NCBI GenBank assembly: GCA_903912435.1
Contig: CAIWHI010000087.1
Coordinates: 1-6,334, forward strand
From: an uncultured Bacteroidota bacterium
Lineage (GTDB): Bacteria; Bacteroidota; Bacteroidia; Chitinophagales; Chitinophagaceae
Direction of reading: 5' to 3'
DNA: 6,334 bases
In this document: piece after piece, positions 1-5,252 of the stretch
How the letters are laid out: each line of letters opens with the position of its first letter
Position numbering within the stretch: the first letter of the stretch is position 1
Program-made: the position numbers and the translations under genes
The notes under the pieces: generated by a model
The model's database searches: none
What the model was told of the DNA's origin: nothing
Seen by the model: the letters and a program-made list of their open reading frames with translations, nothing else

Positions 1-29
1 CCCTAACTCAGAAGCCAAGTTACGTAATC
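1..29 (+). repeat. Left terminal inverted repeat of the IS
   Basis: Outer block CCCTAACTCAGAAG (1-14) and inner block TTACGTAATC (20-29) match the right end in inverted orientation. The five bases between them (CCAAG) differ from the right-end counterpart. This two-block layout is typical of transposase ends, with an outer cleavage part and an inner binding part. The inner block contains the perfect palindrome TTACGTAA, and the transposase stop codon is read from it on the minus strand. Confidence 0.88.
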
Positions 30-1471
30 GATATATTTAATTTTTCCAACAGTGTTTTTGTTGCCTTTATTTGTGGTTCTGGATACCATTCATCATTAAT
101 GCTGACTTTTTTTATCTCATATAAATGCTTTATAAAATCAGAGACTGAATACCGGCTTATCTGCTTAGCTTCATGTAACATGTTATATATGATATAATAC
201 CATTGAAGTGCGATGTGGTTGACAAACATCCAACCTTGCAGGGCATCTTCATTTTGCATATAAGTACTGTCGGCTGCCAAAATGTTTTTTAATCCATCAA
301 ACATTACTTCAACCGTATTTCTGCTTTTGTAAGTAGTGTATATCTTGTCGGCGGTAAGCGAGGTATTAGTAACTATCGTCATGGTGCCGAAAGCATGCCT
401 ACGTTTATAAAAGCCCTTTTCATCGTAACTTTCAGGTATGCTTACTATTCTGTCCAGGTAATCCTTTTCCTCCTGTACTTTTAATTTGTCATCCCTGAAG
501 CCTACTACCTGCATTTTGTTTACCTCCCAGATTGCATACCATACATAACGGTCATTGTACTTAAACCTGTTCCTGGTATTTTGTATGAGGTCATAATTAA
601 TCAACGCATTGTCACGCTTCACCGGCATGATGAACTTTATCCCTTCCGAATTAAGTGTAGCCACATTTCCAAGCGAATAAAATCCTTTATCTGCTATTAC
701 AACAGCTTCATTTAGGCCACTTTCCTGCAGGCACATTTTAAACGCAGTCACCTCTCGTATGTTGCCCGCATAAAGCCTGTAAAATACTGGCTGCAAAAGT
801 TTGGCCGAATATATGTACAGCAGGTTGAACTGTTTGTCAAATACCATATCGCTGTTATAGCCTTCCTTAGCATAATACAATTTGTTGGATGCACTGAAAA
901 TATTTGTCATGTCAACCATAACGTGATCATCAGGTTTGATAAAACTCTTTAGGTAGGCGGCAGCGGCAGACCGTTGTGTACCTATTCTGCGCAGTGCATT
1001 GCTGAATGTTTTATCATTTAATGTTAATGTATTGTCGGCCACAAGCATACTCCTGGCAATATGAAATGGCATATTCTTTATAGGGCTATGATGAACCAGA
1101 CGGCAGTATGCCATATAAAGAATCCATCTCCATTCATCCGGAAAGTATCCTTTCAGTTTTTCAATAATATTAGTGCTGTAGCTATTTATGAAACCTGTAA
1201 AGCCGCTTTCCCGAACACAAATTGCATCAATATCAACTGTATTGACCTGAGGCTTTTGAAGCTGTCGCTTTTCTGACTCAACAAAGCCTTCTCCTTCTGT
1301 TATTGCACCCAACAGCTTACCCGTGACTTTCCGCGATCGCTTAAGTGCCGGATCATACTTTGAGGTGACTGAATAAAGGTAGTACCTACCCTTAATATTT
1401 CTAAGTTCAGTACCCTTGAGCTTGTGCTTTAGTGCCCATTCTGGATGAGGTGACTTCGATTTCTTGGCCAT
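20..1471 (-). CDS. IS4-superfamily DDE transposase
   Basis: This protein cuts and joins the ends of the surrounding element. The 483-residue frame is intact. An N-terminal segment (about 20-60) has the 'KGRYYLYSVTSKYD...TGKLLGAI' pattern seen at the start of many IS1634-like and other IS4-superfamily transposases. The RNase H-like catalytic core follows: first Asp in VDMTN (D187), second Asp in VIADKGFYS (D261), and the Glu in the superfamily signature Y-x2-R-x3-E-x6-K (Y381, R384, E388, K395), which is matched exactly. The long gap between the second Asp and the Glu fits the beta-strand insertion domain typical of this superfamily. The start ATG at 1471 gives a Lys-rich N terminus and is preceded by a palindrome rather than a clear Shine-Dalgarno site. 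The TAA stop lies in the left terminal repeat. Superfamily assignment is firm; the subgroup (IS1634 versus other) is tentative. Confidence 0.93.
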   Translation of the reverse strand: MAKKSKSPHPEWALKHKLKGTELRNIKGRYYLYSVTSKYDPALKRSRKVTGKLLGAITEGEGFVESEKRQLQKPQVNTVDIDAICVRESGFTGFINSYSTNIIEKLKGYFPDEWRWILYMAYCRLVHHSPIKNMPFHIARSMLVADNTLTLNDKTFSNALRRIGTQRSAAAAYLKSFIKPDDHVMVDMTNIFSASNKLYYAKEGYNSDMVFDKQFNLLYIYSAKLLQPVFYRLYAGNIREVTAFKMCLQESGLNEAVVIADKGFYSLGNVATLNSEGIKFIMPVKRDNALINYDLIQNTRNRFKYNDRYVWYAIWEVNKMQVVGFRDDKLKVQEEKDYLDRIVSIPESYDEKGFYKRRHAFGTMTIVTNTSLTADKIYTTYKSRNTVEVMFDGLKNILAADSTYMQNEDALQGWMFVNHIALQWYYIIYNMLHEAKQISRYSVSDFIKHLYEIKKVSINDEWYPEPQIKATKTLLEKLNISIT

Positions 1472-1473
1472 TA

Positions 1474-1493
1474 GATTACGTAGTTACGTAATC
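1474..1493. promoter_or_regulatory. Palindromic candidate operator upstream of transposase
   Basis: The 20 bases GATTACGTAGTTACGTAATC form two 9-base inverted arms around a GT centre. They lie 2 bases upstream of the transposase ATG. Each arm carries the TTACGTA core found in both terminal repeats (20-27 and 1551-1558). A plausible reading is that the transposase, or another factor that binds the ends, also binds here and limits its own expression. The sequence match is direct; the regulatory role is inferred. Confidence 0.5.
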
Positions 1494-1506
1494 GCAAATC
1501 TACAAC

Positions 1507-1534
1507 AAAAAACCAGCAAAACAAATGCTGGCTT
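1507..1534 (-). terminator. Rho-independent terminator inside the IS, upstream of transposase
   Basis: Read on the minus strand, CCAGCA (complement of 1526-1531) pairs with TGCTGG (complement of 1513-1518) around the loop TTTGTTT, followed at once by six T residues (1512-1507). It sits between the right terminus and the transposase start and points toward the transposase. It would therefore stop transcripts entering from outside the element, a known way for insertion sequences to avoid activation by neighbouring promoters. The stem is short (6 pairs), so efficiency is uncertain. Confidence 0.55.
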
Positions 1535-1548
1535 AAGTTTTATCGATA

Positions 1549-1577
1549 GATTACGTAATCAAACTTCTGAGTTAGGG
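1549..1577 (-). repeat. Right terminal inverted repeat of the IS
   Basis: Reverse complement reads CCCTAACTCAGAAG, then TTTGA, then TTACGTAATC, so it matches the left end at 14 outer and 10 inner positions with the same 5-base mismatched middle. The inner block here is the complete 12-base palindrome GATTACGTAATC (1549-1560). It lies upstream of the transposase gene, on its promoter side. Confidence 0.88.
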
Positions 1578-1618
1578 CTTAAATGTAGTATTTACATTTT
1601 GAACACAAACATAGGAGG

Positions 1619-1755
1619 GTTGATATTATTGTAAAAAATGGCTAAGAATTCGCGATGAACCCTGAAGGGGTGATATTATTTCTTAATAAACTAGAATAAT
1701 GTCACCCCTTCAGGGTTTTAGATACTTTGACATGTGTTTCTACAATAATACCAAC
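1619..1755. repeat. Nested palindromic intergenic element
   Basis: Two pairs of inverted arms share one centre. The inner arms (1658-1680 and 1695-1717) match at 22 of 23 positions around a 14-base loop; their core is AACCCTGAAGGGGTGA. The outer arms (1619-1633 and 1741-1755) match at 14 of 15 positions, core GTTG(A/G)TATTATTGTA. The gaps between outer and inner arms are nearly equal (24 and 23 bases) but are not themselves complementary. The left outer and left inner arms also resemble each other directly (TGATATTATT at 1621-1630 and 1671-1680). The layout suggests a small palindromic repeat unit of the REP or MITE kind. The rest of 1578-1865 contains no recognisable gene. Confidence 0.7.
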
Positions 1756-1821
1756 AATTCGGGTTTACCATCAAACTAATGATTTGCGTAATGCTAATTT
1801 ATGGAATTTGCAATACACCAG

Positions 1822-1858
1822 GGATATTAACATAACTACCCGGATATTAATACCTACC
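1822..1858 (+). repeat. Short imperfect tandem repeat upstream of 1866 gene
   Basis: GGATATTAACATAACTACC (1822-1840) is followed one base later by GGATATTAATACCTACC (1842-1858). The two units share GGATATTAA and CTACC. They end 7 bases before the start codon of the next gene and could be paired regulator sites or a simple local duplication. No clear -7 box with a good -33 partner is visible here. Confidence 0.4.
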
Positions 1859-1865
1859 TTAGCGC

Positions 1866-2270
1866 ATGATTGATATTGAAGACCTGCGTGTGGGTAATTT
1901 CGTAACGCCCAAACTGTACAGTGAAAGCCATTATTACAAAGTAGAATCCATCTCTGAAAACAAGGAAACCATCACTTTTACCAACATCTCGAAATATGCC
2001 GAACCTGGCAACCTTAAAGGTGAAATAGCCCTGAGTGCCTGCTTCCTGATACCTGTAACCCCCGAGCTGCTCGAAGCCTGCTCGTTTATCCAGACAAGCC
2101 CTCAGGTATACGTTTACGACAATATGATAGTGCAGTTCAAACGTTATGGCATAGCCCATGTACAAGCCAATAAAAACGATGTGCAGGTAGCCATAGAAGG
2201 TGTAAACGAACTGCAAAATGCCTACCGCCACTTTACCAATAAGGAACTAAATATCGTTTTTAATTACTAG
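1866..2270 (+). CDS. Small hypothetical protein, RIGNxV / LQNxY-type family
   Basis: The function is unknown. The 134-residue product is soluble, with no signal peptide or membrane segment. Its plan resembles a widespread family of small Bacteroidota proteins of unknown role: an N-terminal 'ELRIGNxV' motif (here IEDLRVGNFV, 3-12), a central 'PIPLTxExLxxxGF' motif (here IPVTPELLEACSF, about 62-74), and a C-terminal 'VHxLQNLYxALTGEEL' motif (here VNELQNAYRHFTNKEL, about 113-128). All three occur in order with normal spacing, so the assignment rests on the pattern and not on a database search. The ATG at 1866 is chosen because the RVGN motif follows directly. There is no strong Shine-Dalgarno site, which is normal for this phylum. 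It is flanked by repeat-rich DNA and has no operon partner. Related genes occur in phages and mobile elements as well as chromosomes. Confidence 0.75.
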   Translation: MIDIEDLRVGNFVTPKLYSESHYYKVESISENKETITFTNISKYAEPGNLKGEIALSACFLIPVTPELLEACSFIQTSPQVYVYDNMIVQFKRYGIAHVQANKNDVQVAIEGVNELQNAYRHFTNKELNIVFNY

Positions 2271-2287
2271 GCCGGAAATACCTTACA

Positions 2288-2413
2288 TAGAGAAGGATTG
2301 TTCCTGTAGTGACGGATTGAAATGCCAGGCAGGTTGTGGTGGTGGTAGAGACGGATTGAATCCGTCTCAGGAAATGAGGGCAAAATATATGAATTCCGAA
2401 TATTCATTTCCTG
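2288..2413 (+). repeat. Structured intergenic repeat, copy 1
   Basis: This is one of two diverged copies (the other at 2608-2722). Both begin with TAGAGAAGGA, contain a G-rich GGCAG(A)GGTTGT stretch, then TAGAGACGGATTGAATCC, and end with a second hairpin. Here the first palindrome extends to a perfect odd inverted repeat at 2348-2368 (10 bases each side of a central G). The second hairpin pairs CAGGAAATGA (2368-2377) with TCATTTCCTG (2404-2413), ten perfect pairs. A partial extra copy of the first motif, TAGTGACGGATTGAA, lies at 2308-2321. No gene is visible in 2271-2897; the segment is intergenic repeat material. Confidence 0.65.
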
Positions 2414-2428
2414 TTTAAAACGAAAATT

Positions 2429-2565
2429 GGGGCATTTTGTGGCAACAATGGGGCATAATGGGAAATTATGAAATAATACATGTAATTAACATCCAATTAC
2501 TTACAACACATTCATTGCCCCATTTCGTAAAATATTTATTTTTCAGAAAATGGGGCATTGGGGCC
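2429..2565. repeat. GGGGCAT-rich segment with hairpin
   Basis: The motif GGGGCAT occurs on the plus strand at 2429-2435, 2450-2456 and 2552-2558, and inverted within TGCCCCATTT at 2516-2525. The inverted copy pairs with AAATGGGGCA (2548-2557), giving ten perfect pairs around a 22-base AT-rich loop. The segment separates the two copies of the neighbouring structured repeat. No open reading frame of note covers it. Confidence 0.5.
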
Positions 2566-2607
2566 AAAGCGGTCACTAGCCTAAGTGCCTTCCAGCCGCC
2601 GATTCTT

Positions 2608-2722
2608 TAGAGAAGGAGGGATTAAGCGAAGTGGGTTCGGCAGAGGTTGTCCCCTAGAGACGGATTGAATCCGTCCAGGGAAAGGATGTCAAAATTTATG
2701 ATTTTGGATTTTCATATCCTGG
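2608..2722 (+). repeat. Structured intergenic repeat, copy 2
   Basis: This is the diverged second copy of the element at 2288-2413. It shares the start TAGAGAAGGA, the GGCAGAGGTTGT stretch, the 17-base palindrome GACGGATTGAATCCGTC (2659-2675) and a following hairpin. That hairpin uses different bases from copy 1 but keeps the plan: CCAGG (2675-2679) with CCTGG (2718-2722), or AGGAT (2683-2687) with ATCCT (2716-2720). Keeping two stems while the bases change suggests that structure is what matters. Confidence 0.6.
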
Positions 2723-2759
2723 CGTGGCCAATTGAGACTGATACGGATTCAATCCGTCT
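2658..2759. repeat. Inverted-repeat pair formed by GACGGATT palindromes
   Basis: AGACGGATTGAATCCGT at 2658-2674 is matched at 17 of 17 positions by the reverse complement of 2743-2759. Together they bracket a 102-base unit that includes the hairpin of repeat copy 2. Each end is itself nearly palindromic, so either end could fold alone. Copy 1 has no such right-hand partner. Confidence 0.6.
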
Positions 2760-2872
2760 TTACGTGTGGTTTGATATTTGTTTTTCTTGGTAAATCAGCA
2801 TAATCAGCGGTTCAGCACCCACCCCACAACCACAGGTAACAATTAATTTACCCCACATTGGTAATACAATCG

Positions 2873-2880
2873 TAAATTTG
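2873..2880 (+). promoter_or_regulatory. Candidate Bacteroidota -7 box for the haem protein
   Basis: TAAATTTG matches the Bacteroidota sigma-ABfr -7 consensus TAnnTTTG exactly and lies 17 bases before the ATG at 2898. A weak -33-like TTTA is at 2847-2850, 22 bases upstream, slightly beyond the usual 19-21 spacing. The position is suitable, but the -33 element is poor. Confidence 0.45.
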
Positions 2881-2897
2881 GAATTCTAAAGAAAATC

Positions 2898-3416
2898 ATG
2901 GTAATGGATAAGAGCAAAGTAAAATCATTAGTAAAAAAGGTTTTGATAGGTTTATTGGTGGTTTTGATAGTCATCCAATTCATACACCCTACGCCAAATG
3001 CTAATGCAACCATATCTGATAAAGACATTACCAAACTATATACCGTACCCGACAGTGTGCAGCAAATATTGAATAAGGCCTGCTACGATTGCCATAGTAA
3101 TAATACCCGTTACCCCTGGTATTCCAAAATACAGCCTGTAGCATGGTGGCTCAATGACCATATCACAGAGGGTAAACGTGAACTGAATTTCTCTGAATTT
3201 GGCAGCCGCCCATTAGCTAAACAAGCCAAAAAACTAAAAAAATGCGCTAAAGAAATGGAAGAAGGTGAAATGCCACTAGATAGCTATACCTGGATTCATA
3301 AGGATGCTGTACTAACCCCAGCCGAAAAACAAATGCTGATGACCTGGTTCCAGACATTATCGGCACAAATTGCAGCTGTAGCACCACCATTACCTCCTAA
3401 TCCTGAAAAGAAATAA
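2898..3416 (+). CDS. Membrane-anchored haem-binding (Haem_bd-type) c-type cytochrome
   Basis: A 172-residue single-haem protein, expected to be anchored in the inner membrane with its haem domain in the periplasm. A basic N terminus (KSKVKSLVKK) is followed by one hydrophobic segment (about 15-29, VLIGLLVVLIVIQFI). The haem attachment motif is C62-Y-D-C65-H66, followed by SNNTRYPWYSKIQPVAWWLNDHITEGKRELNFSEF in two parts (67-84 and 85-101), a pattern characteristic of the Haem_bd family (Pfam PF14376) common in Bacteroidota. Met125 in the EGEMPL segment is a possible distal haem ligand, as that motif is usually conserved in the family. The C terminus is Pro-rich. ATG at 2898 is taken; a second ATG two codons later is equally possible. 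Redox partners are not encoded nearby, and the precise role (electron transfer or sensing) is not established for the family. Confidence 0.85.
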   Translation: MVMDKSKVKSLVKKVLIGLLVVLIVIQFIHPTPNANATISDKDITKLYTVPDSVQQILNKACYDCHSNNTRYPWYSKIQPVAWWLNDHITEGKRELNFSEFGSRPLAKQAKKLKKCAKEMEEGEMPLDSYTWIHKDAVLTPAEKQMLMTWFQTLSAQIAAVAPPLPPNPEKK

Positions 3417-3429
3417 AATTGATCGTAAC

Positions 3430-3621
3430 TTTTCAGGAGTGCAATATGTGCTATACCTCAACCAGCCAACGGTTGGGATAATTAAACCAATTGGCTACTA
3501 CTCTGTTGATGGCACCAATCTTATTCAACTATTTTCAAGCGACAGTACTAAAAGCTGGAGTTTCTCACATCTGGAATTGCCCAACACGACCAATCAAACT
3601 TACCTTATGACCATAAACTAG
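3430..3621 (+). pseudogene. C-terminal remnant of an EGF-like lipoprotein paralog
   Basis: An open stretch of about 60 codons ending at TAG (3619-3621) corresponds to only the last quarter of the two lipoproteins downstream. The final 44 residues align without gaps to the last 44 of the 3731 gene: IGYY, F, S-x-S, W-S, LP, T and NQT fall at identical positions (about 15 identities), including W and the NQT near the end. There is no signal peptide, EGF-like cysteine cluster or NVSSDYFYLY motif. Upstream the same frame runs directly into the end of the haem protein gene, so no room remains for the missing part. The only start in the stretch is a GTG at 3439 with no ribosome site. It is best read as a truncated gene copy, although expression of a small peptide cannot be excluded. 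Confidence 0.7.
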
Positions 3622-3699
3622 CCAACTTGATTATTATTTAACATTTAGGTATTTTAAACAAAATCCACCTTAATCAGTCTGTAGTAAAGTAAAATAGGC

Positions 3700-3707
3700 T
3701 ATTTTCG
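3700..3707 (+). promoter_or_regulatory. Candidate -7 box for first lipoprotein
   Basis: TATTTTCG matches TAnnTTTG at 7 of 8 positions and lies 23 bases upstream of the ATG at 3731. A TCTG at 3678-3681 is 18 bases further upstream and could be a weak -33 element. Confidence 0.35.
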
Positions 3708-3730
3708 CATTAAGAACAAAATCACTTTTT

Positions 3731-4414
3731 ATGAAACAATTCAGGTCCTTCCTAGTAGCTGTTCTGGCAATGGTAGCCACATTTTCGGCAGTATTATATA
3801 CATCATGCCACAAAGACCCATGCAGCAATGTGCATTGTTATAATGGTGGTTACTGCTCAGGCGGAGGTTGTGTATGCCCTACCGGCTATGTTGGTAGCAG
3901 GTGTGAGAATCTTGCCACCACTACAATAACTTTTCGTAATAATACCCAAACAAGGGTAACCTTAGCTATCGCTGGTTATACAACTGCGTATGTAGATGCA
4001 GGTAGTTCAATCTCATATGATGGTTATTATACCGACCAGGCTATTGGAACCGGTACTACAGGCGGTAGTTTAGGTGAACCTATAAGTTGGAATTTAGTCT
4101 ATACCTTTCCAAGTAGTGGTGAACTGGTGGTGAATATTAACGTATCGTCCGATTATTTCTACTTATACGCAAAGAATTTTGCTGCACCTTATACTATTAC
4201 AGAAATTAAAGTAAACTATCTTCTGTCGGGTGTTGCGACAGACGAATTCACCAACATACCATATGACGGAAATCTATATGGCATTGGTTATTATCTGGCA
4301 TTTTCAAATAGCAATCTCTATTTTTTTACCAGTGGAAGTTCTGTACCATGGTCATATAATACCATTCCATTGCCATTTACTGATAATCAGACATTTACTG
4401 CTTCACTTTACTAA
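3731..4414 (+). CDS. EGF-like domain lipoprotein (paralog A)
   Basis: A 227-residue predicted lipoprotein of unknown function. The N terminus is a signal peptide (basic start, hydrophobic 7-22) ending in LYTSC, with Cys26 as the likely lipidated residue. It is followed by a compact EGF-like module with six cysteines: C31, C36, C42, C47, C49, C58, spacing C-x4-C-x5-C-x4-C-x-C-x8-C, containing NGGYC and GYVGSRC. Residues 63-227 form a beta-rich domain high in Thr, Ser, Tyr and Asn and lacking Cys. It is shared with the 5253 gene: TTIT-x2-NNT-x-TR, SW/NW, NVSSDYFYLY (137-146), VNYLL, GIGYYLAF (184-191), LPF-x4-QTFTA. I do not recognise this domain. It is probably attached to the outer membrane or exported to the surface. 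ATG 3731 is fixed by the signal peptide. A strong terminator follows the stop. Confidence 0.85.
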   Translation: MKQFRSFLVAVLAMVATFSAVLYTSCHKDPCSNVHCYNGGYCSGGGCVCPTGYVGSRCENLATTTITFRNNTQTRVTLAIAGYTTAYVDAGSSISYDGYYTDQAIGTGTTGGSLGEPISWNLVYTFPSSGELVVNINVSSDYFYLYAKNFAAPYTITEIKVNYLLSGVATDEFTNIPYDGNLYGIGYYLAFSNSNLYFFTSGSSVPWSYNTIPLPFTDNQTFTASLY

Positions 4415-4439
4415 ATTTTCAATCTCAGATTATTTTTTT

Positions 4440-4464
4440 AAAGCCCCTGGATGGGGCTTTTTTT
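4440..4464 (+). terminator. Rho-independent terminator after lipoprotein A
   Basis: AAAGCCCC (4440-4447) pairs with GGGGCTTT (4453-4460) around TGGAT, and seven T residues run from 4458 to 4464. It lies 26 bases after the stop of the lipoprotein gene. The minus strand has A residues after the stem, so the site works in the plus direction only and does not clearly end the converging gene at 4469. Confidence 0.88.
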
Positions 4465-4468
4465 GGGT

Positions 4469-5089
4469 CTATAGTTTCTTCCTTTTTGCCAAAGTAGCCG
4501 AACTTGTAAACCGATCCAACATCTTATTATTGTTGGCAGCAGCTATAATATCATTTATCCTATTCATACGGGTTTCCAGCTTATTGGTATTATTGATGTG
4601 ATACAATATCATTTTCTTATTTGAACTGGCCAGTGAATTATAATAGGCCAATGCCTGTGGATTGTTATCAAATGCCAAACATAATTCGGCAGGTATTGTA
4701 AATGCTTCTACATGGTCCAGTTTTGACCACATGCCATTTTGTTGAGCAATCTCTATTTTCGCCATTCCCGCAGGTGTCATCAAACCATTGGCTATCAATT
4801 TCTCTATCCTATCTTTATTCAATTTAGACCAGCCGCTTTTGGGCTTGCGGGGAGTATATAATTGCATATAGCACAACTCATCAATAGGATTGAGGGTACT
4901 ATCAATCCAACCAAAGCACAAGGCTTCTTCCACAGCCTCATCATAATTTACTCTTGTTTTACCACTGCCCTTCTTATAATATACCAACCATATTCCGGGG
5001 TATGAATCATGGTTATCAGCTAGCCATTTACGCCAGGAAGCCCTGTCTTCAGCATAAAAGGTATTTGTTTTGGGAATTGCTCCAGCCAT
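4469..5089 (-). CDS. YdeI/OmpD-associated family protein
   Basis: A 206-residue cytosolic protein that matches the YdeI/OmdA family by pattern. Near the N terminus it has FYAEDRASWRKWLADNH (about 11-27), IWLVYYKKGSGK, VNYDEAVEEALCFGWIDS (about 47-64), YTPRKPKSGWSKLNKDRIEKL (split about 78-98) and LMTPAGMAKI. The C-terminal OmdA-like part has the FDNNPQALAYYNSL and YHINNTNKLETRMNRI segments (about 140-180). The length is usual for the family. Members were linked by name to bacterial resistance to peptides and to an outer-membrane porin in enterobacteria, but the biochemical role is not known. The tail is Lys/Arg-rich (AKRKKL). It lies opposite and between the two lipoprotein paralogs, sharing a 163-base divergent upstream region with the second. 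It converges on the terminator of the first. No functional link is evident. Confidence 0.88.
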   Translation of the reverse strand: MAGAIPKTNTFYAEDRASWRKWLADNHDSYPGIWLVYYKKGSGKTRVNYDEAVEEALCFGWIDSTLNPIDELCYMQLYTPRKPKSGWSKLNKDRIEKLIANGLMTPAGMAKIEIAQQNGMWSKLDHVEAFTIPAELCLAFDNNPQALAYYNSLASSNKKMILYHINNTNKLETRMNRINDIIAAANNNKMLDRFTSSATLAKRKKL

Positions 5090-5096
5090 AGATTAT

Positions 5097-5104
5097 CAAA
5101 AATA
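5097..5104 (-). promoter_or_regulatory. Candidate -7 box for YdeI-family gene
   Basis: On the minus strand TATTTTTG matches TAnnTTTG exactly and ends 7 bases before the ATG. This would give a nearly leaderless transcript. No convincing -33 TTG lies at 19-21 bases, so the site is uncertain. Confidence 0.3.
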
Positions 5105-5188
5105 ACCGAAATTTCGAGATAATAATATGTAGTAATGCCCTATTTTTACATAGAACATTTGCCAAACATGAGGTTGATAAGCATTACC

Positions 5189-5219
5189 TTGTTGAGTGGC
5201 ATACCAGGTAATAATTTTT
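5189..5219 (+). promoter_or_regulatory. Candidate promoter for second lipoprotein
   Basis: TTG (5189-5191) is separated by 20 bases from TAATTTTT (5212-5219), which matches the -7 consensus TAnnTTTG at 7 of 8 positions. The spacing agrees with the Bacteroidota rule of 19-21. It lies 33 bases before the start codon, and AAAGGG at 5242-5247 is a plausible ribosome site. Confidence 0.45.
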
Positions 5220-5252
5220 CAATAAACAATACCTAAAAACTAAAGGGTACAT

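Larger units (their letters stand above)
1..1577 (-). mobile_element. IS4-superfamily insertion sequence, apparently complete
   Basis: The two ends form imperfect terminal inverted repeats. The first 14 bases, CCCTAACTCAGAAG, are repeated exactly in reverse complement at 1564-1577. After a 5-base non-matching stretch, a second shared block TTACGTAATC follows on each side (20-29 and the complement of 1550-1559 region). Between them lies a single transposase gene on the minus strand that fills almost the whole element, with its stop codon inside the left repeat. This one-gene layout of about 1.6 kb is usual for the IS4 superfamily (IS4, IS1634 and related groups). The left end coincides with the first base of the window, so neither the left flank nor a target-site duplication can be seen. 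The right flank begins CTTAAATG. The intact frame and good termini suggest a recent, possibly still active, insertion. Confidence 0.9.

Noticed and set aside
1061..1276. 71-codon plus-strand frame inside the transposase gene
   Set aside because: It lies wholly antisense to a well-supported transposase and has no family features or ribosome site.
1658..1719. Inner palindrome as a plus-strand terminator because four T residues follow
   Set aside because: No plus-strand gene lies upstream within the visible sequence, the T run is short, and the concentric outer arms fit a repeat element better.
1854..2231. 125-codon minus-strand frame opposite the hypothetical gene
   Set aside because: The plus-strand frame has recognisable family motifs in order; the antisense product has none.
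2311..2759. Possible CRISPR array, because GACGGATTGAA(A) resembles the 3' ends of some CRISPR repeats
   Set aside because: The copies are irregularly spaced (about 39, 309 and 84 bases), one is inverted, they are palindromic, and no cas gene is present.
2843..3034. 63-codon minus-strand frame over the start of the haem protein gene
   Set aside because: It is antisense to the signal-anchor region and shows no family pattern.
4230..4601. 123-codon plus-strand frame overlapping lipoprotein A and the YdeI-family gene
   Set aside because: It crosses a strong terminator and overlaps two well-supported genes in other frames; its hydrophobic tail is antisense YdeI sequence.
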